A stretch of 64,000 bases of DNA from Micromonospora siamensis (GCF_900090305.1 NZ_LT607751.1:4340001-4404000), one strand, 5' to 3'. Positions 49,566-59,063 are shown, counted from the first letter of the stretch. The notes: generated by a model from the sequence alone, not told the origin. Made by a program: numbers and translations.

Positions 49566-51182
49566 GTGCCCCCACGCAAACGTGCCAACGGACAGGGCGA
49601 GCTGCCCGGGATGTCCAGCACGAAGCAGATCCAGGACATCCTGTGGAAGGCCGCCGACAAGCTGCGCGGCTCCATGGACGCCGCACAGTACAAGGAATTC
49701 GTCCTCGGCCTGGTCTTCCTCAAGTACGTCTCCGACGCGTTCGCCGAGCGCCGCGACCAGATCGAAGCCAGCCTCTCCGACATCCCGGAGAGCCGGCACG
49801 CGGCCTTCCTCGACGACCGCGACGAGTACACCAGCGCGAACGTCTTCTGGGTCCCCGAGAACGCCCGCTGGGACTACCTGGTAGAGCACGCGCCCAACGG
49901 CGTGGGTGAGCTGCTCGACAACGCCATGGAAGCGATCATGCAGGAGAACCGGGCGCTGACCGGCGTCCTCCCGAAGATCTTCAACCGGGACAACGTCGAC
50001 CAGAAGCGGTTGAAGGAACTCGTCGACCTGATCAGCGACGCCCGCTTCACCGGTCACGGCGACCGGAAGGCCCAGGACGTCCTCGGCGAGACGTACGAGT
50101 ACTTCCTGGAACGCTTCGCCCGCGCCGAGGGCAAGCGGGCCGGCGAGTTCTACACCCCGTCCAGCGTGGTAAAGGTTCTGGTCGAGGTGCTGGAGCCCTA
50201 CGAGGGCCGGGTCTATGACCCGTGCTGCGGCTCCGGCGGCATGTTCGTGCAGTCCAAGAAGTTCGTCGAGGCGCGCGCCGGCCGCGACCACACGCACGAC
50301 ATCGCCGTCTACGGGCAGGAAGCCAACGAGCGCACCTGGCGGCTGGCGAAGATGAACCTCGCCATCCACGGAATGGACCCGGTCGGCATCGGCGACCGCT
50401 GGGCCGACACGTTCGCCGACGACAAGCACCCGGACCGGCGGGTCGACTTCGTCATGGCGAACCCGCCGTTCAACATGAGCGACTGGGCGCGCAGGGTGGG
50501 CGACCCGCGCTGGCGCTACGGTACGCCGCCGCAGAGCAACGCCAACTACGCCTGGCTCCAGCACATCCTTTACAAGCTGGGCGACCGGGGCAGCGCCGGC
50601 GTCGTCCTCGCCAACGGCTCGATGTCATCGAAGCAGTCCGGCGAAGGCGACATCCGCCGCGAAATGGTGGAGAGGGACCTGGTGGCCTGCATGGTCGCCC
50701 TCCCACCGAACCTGTTCCGCACCACCGCGATCCCCGCTTGCCTGTGGTTCCTCACCAAGGACAAGACCCCACAGGGCGCCAAGGCGCTGACCGACCGGCG
50801 CCACGAGACTCTCTTCATCGACGCTCGCGCGCTCGGCACCATGGTCGACCGCACCGAGCGCGTTTTCACCGACGACGACATCGCCAAGATCGCCGATACG
50901 TACCACGCCTGGCGCGGCACCAAGTCCGCCAAGGCCAAGGGCCAGACGTACGAGGACATCCCCGGCTTCTGCTACTCCGCCAAGCTCGATGAGGTGGCCG
51001 TCCACGACCACGTCCTCACCCCCGGCCGATACGTCGGCGCCGCTGAAGCCGAAGAAGACCCGGACGCCGAACCGCTCGCCGACCGCGTCGAACGCCTCAC
51101 CAAGGAGCTGTGCACCCACTTCGACGAGTCGGCTCGCCTCGAAGCGGTCATCCGAATGCAGCTTGGAGGACTCGATGTCTGA
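49566..51182 (+). CDS. hsdM: Type I restriction-modification methyltransferase (HsdM)
   Basis: 538 aa from a GTG at 49566. The N-terminal helical domain (QIQDILWKAADKLRGSMDA, EFVLGLVFLKYVSDAF) is that of HsdM. The catalytic core has GEFYTPSSVVKVLVEVLEP, motif I VYDPCCGSGGMFVQS (about 217-231) and motif IV VDFVMANPPFNMSDWA (NPPF at 299-302), followed by QSNANYAWLQHIL. It methylates adenine with SAM in complex with HsdS and is required for both modification and restriction. The hsdS gene begins eight bases before its end. Confidence 0.93.
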   Translation: MPPRKRANGQGELPGMSSTKQIQDILWKAADKLRGSMDAAQYKEFVLGLVFLKYVSDAFAERRDQIEASLSDIPESRHAAFLDDRDEYTSANVFWVPENARWDYLVEHAPNGVGELLDNAMEAIMQENRALTGVLPKIFNRDNVDQKRLKELVDLISDARFTGHGDRKAQDVLGETYEYFLERFARAEGKRAGEFYTPSSVVKVLVEVLEPYEGRVYDPCCGSGGMFVQSKKFVEARAGRDHTHDIAVYGQEANERTWRLAKMNLAIHGMDPVGIGDRWADTFADDKHPDRRVDFVMANPPFNMSDWARRVGDPRWRYGTPPQSNANYAWLQHILYKLGDRGSAGVVLANGSMSSKQSGEGDIRREMVERDLVACMVALPPNLFRTTAIPACLWFLTKDKTPQGAKALTDRRHETLFIDARALGTMVDRTERVFTDDDIAKIADTYHAWRGTKSAKAKGQTYEDIPGFCYSAKLDEVAVHDHVLTPGRYVGAAEAEEDPDAEPLADRVERLTKELCTHFDESARLEAVIRMQLGGLDV

Positions 51183-52299
51183 CTGGCCGACCCAAACCCT
51201 CGAAGAGTTATGCGTCCGGATAACTGTCGGGCACGTTGGCTCCATGGCACACGAGTATGTCGAGAGCGGCGTCCCGTTCCTGCGGTCGCAAAATATTAAA
51301 CGCGGCCGCCTGGACCTGTCGTCAGTTAAGTACATCAACAAGGATTTTCATCACCGGCTAGCTAAGTCACAGCTGCAGCCCGGTGACCTGGCGATTGTGC
51401 GTACCGGCGAGCCTGGCGCCACCGCCCTGATTCCGGATGATCTCGGACCGGCGAACTGTAGCGACATCGTCATCGCCCGCCCTGGTCCAGACACCGCTGC
51501 ACGGTATCTGTGTTACGCAATCAACGCCACCGCACAGCAGTTCATTGACGCACACACGGTCGGGGCCGTCCAGCAGCACTTCAACGTAGCCTCGGCGAAG
51601 CGTCTGACCGTGGCCGTACCCCCGATCGCTGTACAAAAAGCGATCGCCAGCCTTCTCGGGGCGCTCGATGACAAGATTGCGGTCAACGACCGCATCGCCG
51701 AGACCAGCTACGAGTTGGCCGCTACTGAACACGCTCGCGTGGCACAACTAGCCGGACGAGCATGCACCCTCGGCGATGTGATTGAGCTGGCTTACGGTAA
51801 AGCCCTGCCAGCGGCGCAACGCCGACCTGGGCCGGTAGCCGTCTACGGAAGCGGCGGGGTCTCGGGTTGGCATGACGAGCCGTTGGTGCGGGGCCCTGGC
51901 ATCATCGTTGGTCGTAAGGGCACGGTCGGCTCGGTTTACTGGTCCTACCGGGATTTCTTCCCGATTGACACCACGTTCTACGTCAGGCTAATTGACGACC
52001 AGCTCACGACCGAGTACGTGTACTTCCTGCTAACTCGTTTAGGCTTGAGCGAGATGAATTCGGACTCAGCTGTTCCTGGTCTAAACCGATCAAGGGCCCT
52101 GTCCGCCCCAGTGCAGCTGCCTAACCAGGAACTTATCGCCAATTTTACTGAACGCGTTCGGCCCCTGTTCGCGATGCGCGAGCAGACGGCTCGACAGAAC
52201 CAGACGCTCGCCAAGCTGCGAGACACGCTGCTTCCGGAACTTATGTCGGGGCGGTTGCGGGTCAGAGACGCCGAGAAGGTTGTCGAAGAATCGGTTTAG
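51175..52299 (+). CDS. hsdS: Type I restriction-modification specificity subunit (HsdS)
   Basis: 374 aa from the ATG at 51175 with GGAGGA upstream. It has two target-recognition half-domains, each followed by a conserved helix (AVPPIAVQKAIASLLGALDDKIAVND in the middle; TLAKLRDTLLPELMSGRLRV at the end), the normal HsdS layout. The base composition is visibly lower in GC than its neighbours, with TTA leucine codons (including codon 12) and CTA codons that are almost absent elsewhere in the window. This is typical of recently exchanged recognition domains. It determines the DNA sequence recognised by the complex. Confidence 0.92.
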   Translation: MSDWPTQTLEELCVRITVGHVGSMAHEYVESGVPFLRSQNIKRGRLDLSSVKYINKDFHHRLAKSQLQPGDLAIVRTGEPGATALIPDDLGPANCSDIVIARPGPDTAARYLCYAINATAQQFIDAHTVGAVQQHFNVASAKRLTVAVPPIAVQKAIASLLGALDDKIAVNDRIAETSYELAATEHARVAQLAGRACTLGDVIELAYGKALPAAQRRPGPVAVYGSGGVSGWHDEPLVRGPGIIVGRKGTVGSVYWSYRDFFPIDTTFYVRLIDDQLTTEYVYFLLTRLGLSEMNSDSAVPGLNRSRALSAPVQLPNQELIANFTERVRPLFAMREQTARQNQTLAKLRDTLLPELMSGRLRVRDAEKVVEESV

Positions 52300-52330
52300 C
52301 TAGGTGAACGGTTCACGGGGAGGGGTTGTG

Positions 52331-55300
52331 ATGGGTGCAGGCGGGTGGATGAGCGAGGCGGACTGGGAGGCGCTCGCGCTGGACCATCTCGGTGAGCTCG
52401 GGTGGGAGCCGGGTGCCGGAAAGGATTTTGCGCCGGGCTCGGGGCAGCGGCAGTCGTGGGCCGATCTCGTACTCATCGACGACCTGCGGGCCACGATCGA
52501 ACGGCTCAACCCCGACCTGCCGCCCGCAGCGGTCGCCGACGCGGTGCGAGCCGCCACCGACGCGGCCAGCCGGGAGGCGTTCGCCGAGAACCGGGCGGCG
52601 CACGAACGGCTGGTCCACGGCATCCGCTCGATCACGTACACCGATGCGTTCGGCGCTGAGCACACCCCCACCGTGCGCCTGGCCGACCTGGACGACCCCG
52701 GCCGCAACGTCTACCGGGCGATCAACCAGGTCACGATCGTCGACGGCGACTTCCGACGCCGGTTCGACATCGTGCTGTACCTCAACGGTCTGCCGGTGGC
52801 GATCGTCGAGCTGAAGAACGCCGCCGACGAGAACGCCACCCTGACGGGCGCGCACGCCCAGCTTCAGGCGTATCGCGCGGAGTTCCCGCTCGCCTTCCGG
52901 CACGCCGTCCTGTGCCTGATCTCCGACGGGGTCACCGCGAAGTACGGCACCCCGTTCACCCCCTACGAGCACTTCGCGCCGTGGAACGTCGACGACGAGG
53001 GCGACCGCGTCGACACCACCTCGCCCGACTACGACGGCCCGGAAGCGCTCATCGTCGCCCTCTATGGACTGTTCACCCAGCGGCGCTTTCTGGAGCTCAC
53101 CGGGGGCTTCGTCAACTTCACGTCGAAGGCAAAACGGATCGCGAAGGCGCACCAACACTTCGCGGTCGTCCGGGCCGTCGAGTGCATCGTGCGGGCGTCG
53201 CAGAGCGACGGGAAGGCGGGCGTCGTCTGGCACACCCAGGGCTCCGGCAAGTCCGAGGAGATGGTGTGCACGGCGGCGTTGACCGCCCGCCACCCTGCCC
53301 TGAAGAACCCGACCATCGTGGTGCTCACCGACCGCACCGACCTCGACGACCAGCTCTTCGAGACGTTCCGCGACAGCCAGGCGCTGCTGGGCCAGGAGCC
53401 GGAGCAGGCCGACACCCGAGCCGAACTGCGAGACAAGCTGTCGAACCGGAACGCCGGCGGCATCATCTTCACCACGTTGCAGAAGTTCGGGCGTACGAAG
53501 GAGGAGCGCGACGCCGGGAGGCCGCATCCGCTCCTCTCCGACCGGCGCAACATCCTCGTGATCGTCGACGAGGCGCACCGCAGTCACTACGACAGCCTGG
53601 ACGGCTACGCCCGACACCTGCGCGACGCGCTGCCGCACGCGACGTTCATCGCCTTCACCGGCACCCCGATCGCCAGCGCCGAGGTGAACACCCGCGCCGT
53701 CTTCGGCGACTACATCGACGTGTACGACCTCAAGCGTGCCGTCGACGACGAGGCGACCGTGCGGGTCTACCACGAGCCGCGGATCATTCCGGTGTCGCTG
53801 CCGCCAGACATCGACCCGGAGAGCATCGACGAGCAGGTGGAGCAGCTCACCGCCAGCCTGGACGACGCGGAGCGGCGCAGGGCCGAGGCGTACGCGGCCA
53901 CCATGAACACCGTCTACGGCGCCCCCGACCGGGTCGAGATCCTTGCGAATGACCTCGTCGAGCACTGGGAGAAGCGGCGGGAGCTGATGCGACCGCAGCT
54001 CGGCGGGCCGGGCAAGGCGATGCTCGTCTGCGCGACGCGGGAGATCTGCGTCCGCGTCTTCGACGCTCTCAAGGAGCTGCGGCCCGACTGGGCCGACCCG
54101 GCTGTCGACAAGGGCAAGATGAAGATCGTCTTCCATGGGGTGCCCAGCGACAAGGAGATGCTACGCCCACACCACCTGCGCCCGTCGCAGCAGAAGACCA
54201 TCCAGGCCCGCGCCAAGGACCCGGACGACGAGCTGGAGTTGCTCATCGTGCACTCGATGCTGCTCACCGGCTACGACGCGCCGCCGATCCACACCATCTA
54301 CATGGACCGGCCGATGAAGGGCGCCAACCTGATGCAGGCGCTCGCCCGGGTCAACCGGCGGTTCCGGGAGAAGCAGGACGGCCTGCTGGTCGGCTACGCC
54401 CCGCTGACCGAGAACCTGCGCAAGGCGCTCACCGAGTACACGCCAAGCGACCAGGAGGACCAGACCCTCGGCCGCGAGATCGAGCGTGCCATCAGCGAGG
54501 TGCACAACGAGATCTCCGTCCTCGAAGCCATGCTGACCTCGGTCAAGTGGCGCGAGATCCTGGACGACGAGACGGACCCGACCCGCTGGCGCCGGGCCGT
54601 GAAGAAGGCCGCCAACTTCCTGCGCAACCCGCGAACCCCCGGCAACGACGTGGAGCCCGGCACGAAGCCGCTGCACCGCCGTTTCCGGGACTCGGCGGGC
54701 CGGCTGGAACGGTTCTACACACTCTGCGCAACCAGCCGCGACTTCGCCGAACGCGCTGGCGACATCCAGCGGATGCGCCGCGACATCCACTACTTTCGGG
54801 ACGTCCGGGTCTGGATCGTCAAGGAGGAGGCCGCCGACCGGGAGGCCAAGGGCCTGCCCAACACGGCCGAGGTGGAACGCTACCTGTCCCAGCTCGCCGC
54901 CGAGGTGGTCGACGCCGCCGACATCACCGACATCTACGAAGAAGCGGGCCTCGGGAAGCTCGACATCACCGAGCTCAACGGGGTGGCGCTGGAGCGCCTG
55001 CAGAACTCGGAGACCCCCCACCTGGCCGCCGCGGCGCTGCGACGGCTGATCGAGCGGAAGATGCGCGAGGTCACCAAGCACAACGTGGTCCGTCAGGAGC
55101 GCTTCTCCGCCCAGCTCGAAGACCTGATGAACCGCTACATGCGTCAGCAGCTGACCAGCGCGCAGCTGATCGTCGAGCTGGTCGAGTTGGCCAAGCAGGT
55201 GTCCGCCGACGCTCGGCGCGGTCACCAGTTCGACCCTCCGCTCAACCACGCCGAACTGGCCTTCTACGACGCCGTCGCCCAGAACGGCGCCGCTACGGAG

Positions 55301-55540
55301 CTGATGAACGTCGGCACGCTCGCGGAGATAGCCCGAGAGCTGGTGAAGTCGATCCAGTCCTCGATCACCGTGGACTGGTTCTCCCGTGAGCCGGTACGCG
55401 CCAAGCTGCGCAGTCACATCCGCCGGCTGCTGGCCCGATACGACTACCCGCCGGACCACGAGCGCGCCGCCGTCGACCTGGTCATCCGCCAGATGGAGAC
55501 CTTCGCCAACGAGTGGTCACCCGCAGCGTCAACGAGATAG
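52331..55540 (+). CDS. hsdR: Type I restriction endonuclease subunit (HsdR)
   Basis: 1069 aa from the ATG at 52331 (GGGGAGG upstream; GTG at 52304 is the longer alternative). Domains: the N-terminal PD-(D/E)XK nuclease with FDIVLYLNGLPVAIVELKN (catalytic E-x-K near residue 160), SF2 helicase with Walker A VVWHTQGSGKSEEMV (about 303), IVVLTDRTDLDDQL, DEAH motif VIVDEAHRSHYD (about 411), motif III FIAFTGTPI, and motif VI AAPPIHTIYMDRPMKG-type/QALARVNRRF, then a C-terminal helical domain. ATP-driven translocation and cleavage far from the recognition site are its role. All four hsd-type genes are one transcript. Confidence 0.92.
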   Translation: MGAGGWMSEADWEALALDHLGELGWEPGAGKDFAPGSGQRQSWADLVLIDDLRATIERLNPDLPPAAVADAVRAATDAASREAFAENRAAHERLVHGIRSITYTDAFGAEHTPTVRLADLDDPGRNVYRAINQVTIVDGDFRRRFDIVLYLNGLPVAIVELKNAADENATLTGAHAQLQAYRAEFPLAFRHAVLCLISDGVTAKYGTPFTPYEHFAPWNVDDEGDRVDTTSPDYDGPEALIVALYGLFTQRRFLELTGGFVNFTSKAKRIAKAHQHFAVVRAVECIVRASQSDGKAGVVWHTQGSGKSEEMVCTAALTARHPALKNPTIVVLTDRTDLDDQLFETFRDSQALLGQEPEQADTRAELRDKLSNRNAGGIIFTTLQKFGRTKEERDAGRPHPLLSDRRNILVIVDEAHRSHYDSLDGYARHLRDALPHATFIAFTGTPIASAEVNTRAVFGDYIDVYDLKRAVDDEATVRVYHEPRIIPVSLPPDIDPESIDEQVEQLTASLDDAERRRAEAYAATMNTVYGAPDRVEILANDLVEHWEKRRELMRPQLGGPGKAMLVCATREICVRVFDALKELRPDWADPAVDKGKMKIVFHGVPSDKEMLRPHHLRPSQQKTIQARAKDPDDELELLIVHSMLLTGYDAPPIHTIYMDRPMKGANLMQALARVNRRFREKQDGLLVGYAPLTENLRKALTEYTPSDQEDQTLGREIERAISEVHNEISVLEAMLTSVKWREILDDETDPTRWRRAVKKAANFLRNPRTPGNDVEPGTKPLHRRFRDSAGRLERFYTLCATSRDFAERAGDIQRMRRDIHYFRDVRVWIVKEEAADREAKGLPNTAEVERYLSQLAAEVVDAADITDIYEEAGLGKLDITELNGVALERLQNSETPHLAAAALRRLIERKMREVTKHNVVRQERFSAQLEDLMNRYMRQQLTSAQLIVELVELAKQVSADARRGHQFDPPLNHAELAFYDAVAQNGAATELMNVGTLAEIARELVKSIQSSITVDWFSREPVRAKLRSHIRRLLARYDYPPDHERAAVDLVIRQMETFANEWSPAASTR

Positions 55541-55660
55541 CGACGTCGCCTCGGACGTTAAGGAGGCGCCTCGGGTTGAGTTGTCGGGCGTCTTCGAGAG
55601 AGTGAACCAATGCTCGACTGGCGCACATCTGCGTTGAGAGCCCGCGAACCCCACGTGGTC

Positions 55661-55678
55661 TGATAACGCGGGTTATCA
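55661..55678. promoter_or_regulatory. Second palindrome TGATAA-N6-TTATCA downstream of hsdR
   Basis: TGATAACGCGGGTTATCA lies in the 260-base gap between hsdR and a lipoprotein gene, 123 bases before that gene's ATG. It has the same arms and spacing as the one upstream of the hsd operon. The rest of the gap (55541-55800) holds no gene that I can support. Confidence 0.6.
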
Positions 55679-55800
55679 ATGCTTCGAAGCCTTCCGCCTG
55701 GACTCCGGGCCATGGCTCCTGTTGTGATTCATGGGCGTCGACGAAATGCCGATCCGGCGAGTCGACCAGCAACCCCACTTCTTCCGACAGGAGCTTCAGC

Positions 55801-56328
55801 ATGCGCAAGATCGCCACCCTCGCCCTGCTCGCCACCGGTCTCATTGCGCTCGGCTGCGGCGCCGGGACCACCGACGACACCGGCAGCTCGGACAACAGCG
55901 GCAGCGGCACGAGCGAGGACAAGCCGAAGACGGCGAAGATCGGCAAGCCGGCCCGGGACGGCAAGTTCGAGTTCACGGTGAAGTCAACCAAGTGCGGCGT
56001 CGCCAAGATCGGCGACAGCACTCTCGGCGCCAAGGCGCAGGGCCAGTTCTGCCTGGTGACGATGACCGTCAAGAACATCGGCAAGGAAGCGCAGATGTTC
56101 GACGGCAGCAGCCAGAAGGCGTACGCGGCCGACGGCACCGAATACTCCGCCGACGGCGGCGCGGCCATCTACGCCAACCAGAACGCGGAGACGTTCCTCA
56201 ACGACATCAACCCCGGCAACCAGGTCAGCGGCGTCGTCGTCTTCGACATCCCGAAGAGCGTCAAGCTCACCAAGCTCGAGCTGCACGACTCGCCGTTCTC
56301 CGGCGGCGTCACCGTCTCCCTCGGCTGA
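55801..56328 (+). CDS. DUF4352-type lipoprotein
   Basis: 175 aa, ATG after AGGAG. A signal peptide with lipobox (TGLIALGC) is followed by a Ser/Gly/Asp-rich linker and a telokin-like DUF4352 domain (FEFTVKSTKCGVAKIG, FCLVTMTVKNIGKEAQMFDG, QVSGVVVFDIPKSVKLTKLELHD). DUF4352 proteins are cell-surface immunoglobulin-fold proteins, frequent in Gram-positives and of unknown role. A strong terminator follows, so it is a single-gene transcript. No link to the hsd operon is visible besides the palindrome upstream. Confidence 0.8.
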   Translation: MRKIATLALLATGLIALGCGAGTTDDTGSSDNSGSGTSEDKPKTAKIGKPARDGKFEFTVKSTKCGVAKIGDSTLGAKAQGQFCLVTMTVKNIGKEAQMFDGSSQKAYAADGTEYSADGGAAIYANQNAETFLNDINPGNQVSGVVVFDIPKSVKLTKLELHDSPFSGGVTVSLG

Positions 56329-56338
56329 TCGCGCCTCG

Positions 56339-56372
56339 GCCGAGGGTGGGACCCGCGAAGCCCACCCTCGGC
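56339..56372 (+). terminator. Terminator hairpin after the DUF4352 lipoprotein gene
   Basis: GCCGAGGGTGGG (56339-56350) pairs perfectly with CCCACCCTCGGC (56361-56372) around a 10-base loop, 10 bases after the stop. Confidence 0.78.
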
Positions 56373-56424
56373 CCCAGGTCCACCGCACCACCGCCAGCCC
56401 GAATCTCTACGCGAGGAGATGGAC

Positions 56425-58164
56425 ATGCGCAGTGCGACGAACCGCGCCGGCACCACCCCGAGACACCGCCGGCGCCGCTCCCCCAACCAGCCCGCCCTCT
56501 TCGAGTGCCCGCTGCCACCCGCCCCGGCGGGCACCCACCCGACCACCGTCTACCGGCTCACCGTTGCGCCGGACCCCGACGGGCTGTTGTCGGCGCTGAA
56601 CACGGACTACCTGCGGGAGAACGGCATCGAGCCGACCCCTCGGCAGGTCGCCGGCGCACCGGCGCTGCTGGTGCACGGCACCGTGCACCGCGCTCGCGCC
56701 GAGTGGTGTGACGTACTGGCCGGGCTCGTCGGCGAGGACGTCGACCTCGGCTACAGCAGCGGCGGCGGCGCCCTGCTGCTGGCGGTCGACGACCAGGCGT
56801 ACGCCCTCGCCTACGGCACCCTCGGCCGCTTCATGATCGAACACGAGACGTTCGACCGGACGTTCGGCGTGTCCTTCGCCGTCCGGGCACTGCTGCCGAG
56901 TGATATCCGCCAGGTCCGCCGACGGATGCTGGGTGCCAGCGGCCGGGTGGACCGCAGCCTGGTGCCCGGCGGTCAGCCCATCTGGAGGTACGGCATCGAC
57001 AAGTGGGGCGAGATCGTCGGCCAGGTCTGCGGCCGCACCCACAACCCGAACCTGACCGCGTGCCGCCGGACCGGCCGGCCGGTCAAGGTCGAGGGCGGCG
57101 ACGCGCTGCACATCCCTCTCTGCGTCGAGCCCGAAGGGCTCCTCGCAGACCTGCGGGAGATCGACCGCGTGTGCCACCAGGAATCTCCGTTGGCCGACCT
57201 GGAGTTCATCACGCAGATCCGGCCGATACCGACGTCCGACCCACGGGTTGCCGACCTCGTCAGCACCATCGATCAGCGGCTGGCGCTGGCCGAGCCGCCC
57301 GAGCTGGGCCTGGCCATACCCGGTGATCTGATCGCCGACATCGAGCACGTCGGGTCGTACCGAATCCAGGTGCCCAAGTCCGCGCGGCGGCCGAGCCTGA
57401 CCACGGAGCTGGACCTGGCCGCGATCCTCGCGCACACCAACCGGGCGCTCGACGGTGACCGGTGGACCGGCCTGCAGAAGGGGACCCTCACGCTCTACGC
57501 CGACGCCGGTGGAAACGACGAGATGGTGCCCACCCGGATCTCCCGATGGATCACCGCCGAGGTGGCCCACGGCACGAGCCACCTGCTGCTGCACGAGGAC
57601 CGGTGGTACGAGATCGGCGACCGGCACCGGGAGTTCCTGAGCCAGGAGATCCGCCAGATCTTGGACCAACCCTCCCAGATCGTCCTGCCGCCGTGGACCG
57701 GCGACCTGCCCGACGAAGACGCCTACAACCGGGCGGTCGCCAAGCGGGACAACCGGTTCATCCTGCTCGACAAGAAGCTCGTGCGCACGGCTCAGCACCC
57801 GCGCGGGATCGAGGCGTGCGACCTGCTCGGCCCGGGTGACGAACTGATCCACGTCAAGCGCGCCTCCGGCAGCTCGCCGCTGAGCCATCTCTTCGCCCAG
57901 GGAATCACCTCCGCCGAGGCACTGCGCTACGACGAGGAGGCCCGTGCCACCTTCCTCGACCTGGTCGAGCGGCAACCCAATGGCCGGAAGCTCCCCGGAA
58001 GCTTCCGGCCGCGCAAGGTCGTCTACGCCATCGCCCTCAAGGCGGGCCGGACGGTCACCGTCGACACGCTCTTCACCTTCGCCCAGGTGGCTCTCTACCA
58101 GGCGATGAAGACGCTGCGCAACGAAGGTGTCGAAGTCGAGGTCGTGCCGATCCCCGCCGCCTGA
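56425..58164 (+). CDS. DUF6119 / TIGR04141 family protein (sporadically distributed)
   Basis: 579 aa from the ATG at 56425; GAGGAG is six bases upstream of it and abuts the alternative ATG at 56419. The C-terminal two thirds match the DUF6119 family: WITAEVAHGTSHLLLHEDRWYEIGD, a DLPDEDAYNRAVAKR segment, FILLDKKLVRTAQHPRGIEACDLL, HVKRASGSSPLSHLFAQGITSAE. These proteins occur sporadically beside restriction, methylation and other defence genes and have no established biochemical function. Its nearest upstream neighbour is a restriction operon, which fits that pattern. The N-terminus (basic, disordered, then VYRLTVAPDPDGLLSALNT) is the usual opening. Confidence 0.8.
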   Translation: MRSATNRAGTTPRHRRRRSPNQPALFECPLPPAPAGTHPTTVYRLTVAPDPDGLLSALNTDYLRENGIEPTPRQVAGAPALLVHGTVHRARAEWCDVLAGLVGEDVDLGYSSGGGALLLAVDDQAYALAYGTLGRFMIEHETFDRTFGVSFAVRALLPSDIRQVRRRMLGASGRVDRSLVPGGQPIWRYGIDKWGEIVGQVCGRTHNPNLTACRRTGRPVKVEGGDALHIPLCVEPEGLLADLREIDRVCHQESPLADLEFITQIRPIPTSDPRVADLVSTIDQRLALAEPPELGLAIPGDLIADIEHVGSYRIQVPKSARRPSLTTELDLAAILAHTNRALDGDRWTGLQKGTLTLYADAGGNDEMVPTRISRWITAEVAHGTSHLLLHEDRWYEIGDRHREFLSQEIRQILDQPSQIVLPPWTGDLPDEDAYNRAVAKRDNRFILLDKKLVRTAQHPRGIEACDLLGPGDELIHVKRASGSSPLSHLFAQGITSAEALRYDEEARATFLDLVERQPNGRKLPGSFRPRKVVYAIALKAGRTVTVDTLFTFAQVALYQAMKTLRNEGVEVEVVPIPAA

Positions 58165-58232
58165 CTCCCCATCGACACTCGCTCCCTCCAGGCACCCGTG
58201 GCAAGAAGTCATCCCCACTTCCAGGAGTCGAC

Positions 58233-59063
58233 GTGCGTACCGATGAGATCCTCCGAGCCCTGAGCCTCCTCCCACCTCCGCTGCACGAGCGGGCCTCCGT
58301 CCTTCGCACCTTCCTTCGCCCCACGCGCTGCGACGGTTGCGAGCGCATCGGCGACGCGCTGCGCCTCGCCCTCACCGCCGCCCACTACGACGAGTTCACC
58401 TCCGCCGGGCACCTCCTCGACACCGCCGAGCACCTCGCCGCAGACCACGCCCACCAGCGCGGCCCGGCGTGCCGGCCGCACCGCGACGACCGCCGCGGCC
58501 GGGGCCAGGTCCGCCGGTGGGCGGGGACGTCCGCGCCGCTGGTCGCCGCGACCGACGCCAGCTGGAAGGGCCGCGCCGGCGGCATCGGGTACGTGGTCAG
58601 CGACGGCCGCTACGGCCTGCGCAGCCGCGGCACCGGCCGCCTCGACCCGACCGGCGCCTCCAGGGTGCTCGTCGACGAGTTGCGGGCGGTCGACTTCCTG
58701 TTCTCCGCGTACGACGAGGTGCCGGCCAGGATGACCGTGCTGCTGGACAGCCGCTCCGCCCTGCGGTACCTGCACCGCTGGCAGGCTGGCGAGACGGCGG
58801 CCATGCCGGCCGGGTACAGCCTGCGGCCTCGCACCTCGGCCGCCCAGCCCACCCTGGTCCGGCTCGCCGGGCTGGCCGGCAGCCGGCCGGACCTGACCTT
58901 CGACCACGTGAAGGGCCACGACGGGCACGCACTCAACGAGGCCGCCGACGGCCTGGCCCACATGGCCCGACGCCGGGTCACCGAGACCTTCGACGTGCGC
59001 CCGCGGGCGCACAGCCTGGCCGAGGCGTTCCTGAACGACTGGCACGCCGCCCTCGCGCACTGA
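58233..59063 (+). CDS. RNase H-fold protein with N-terminal CxxC domain
   Basis: 276 aa from a GTG at 58233 (AGGAG upstream). The N-terminal about 75 residues, with CDGC and a helix AGHLLDTAEHLAADH, are homologous to the start of the 167-aa protein at 60161. From about residue 105 there is an RNase H fold with the four acidic positions in order: LVAATDASWKG (Asp), VDELRAVDFL (Glu), MTVLLDSRSAL (Asp), and DHVKGHDGHALNEAADGLA (Asp). This suggests RNA-DNA hybrid cleavage or a related nuclease. RNase HI is normally about 155 aa without this N-terminal part. Context (adjacent to defence and toxin genes) does not settle a role. Confidence 0.75.
   Translation: MRTDEILRALSLLPPPLHERASVLRTFLRPTRCDGCERIGDALRLALTAAHYDEFTSAGHLLDTAEHLAADHAHQRGPACRPHRDDRRGRGQVRRWAGTSAPLVAATDASWKGRAGGIGYVVSDGRYGLRSRGTGRLDPTGASRVLVDELRAVDFLFSAYDEVPARMTVLLDSRSALRYLHRWQAGETAAMPAGYSLRPRTSAAQPTLVRLAGLAGSRPDLTFDHVKGHDGHALNEAADGLAHMARRRVTETFDVRPRAHSLAEAFLNDWHAALAH

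Noticed and set aside
52313..54136. Minus-strand frame of about 607 codons inside hsdR
   Set aside because: hsdR carries all expected nuclease and helicase motifs on the plus strand, and the minus frame is Val/Gly/Leu/Arg-rich shadow.
56407..58275. Minus-strand frame of 622 codons opposite the DUF6119 gene
   Set aside because: The plus strand matches DUF6119 throughout; the minus frame has no domains and crosses two gene boundaries.
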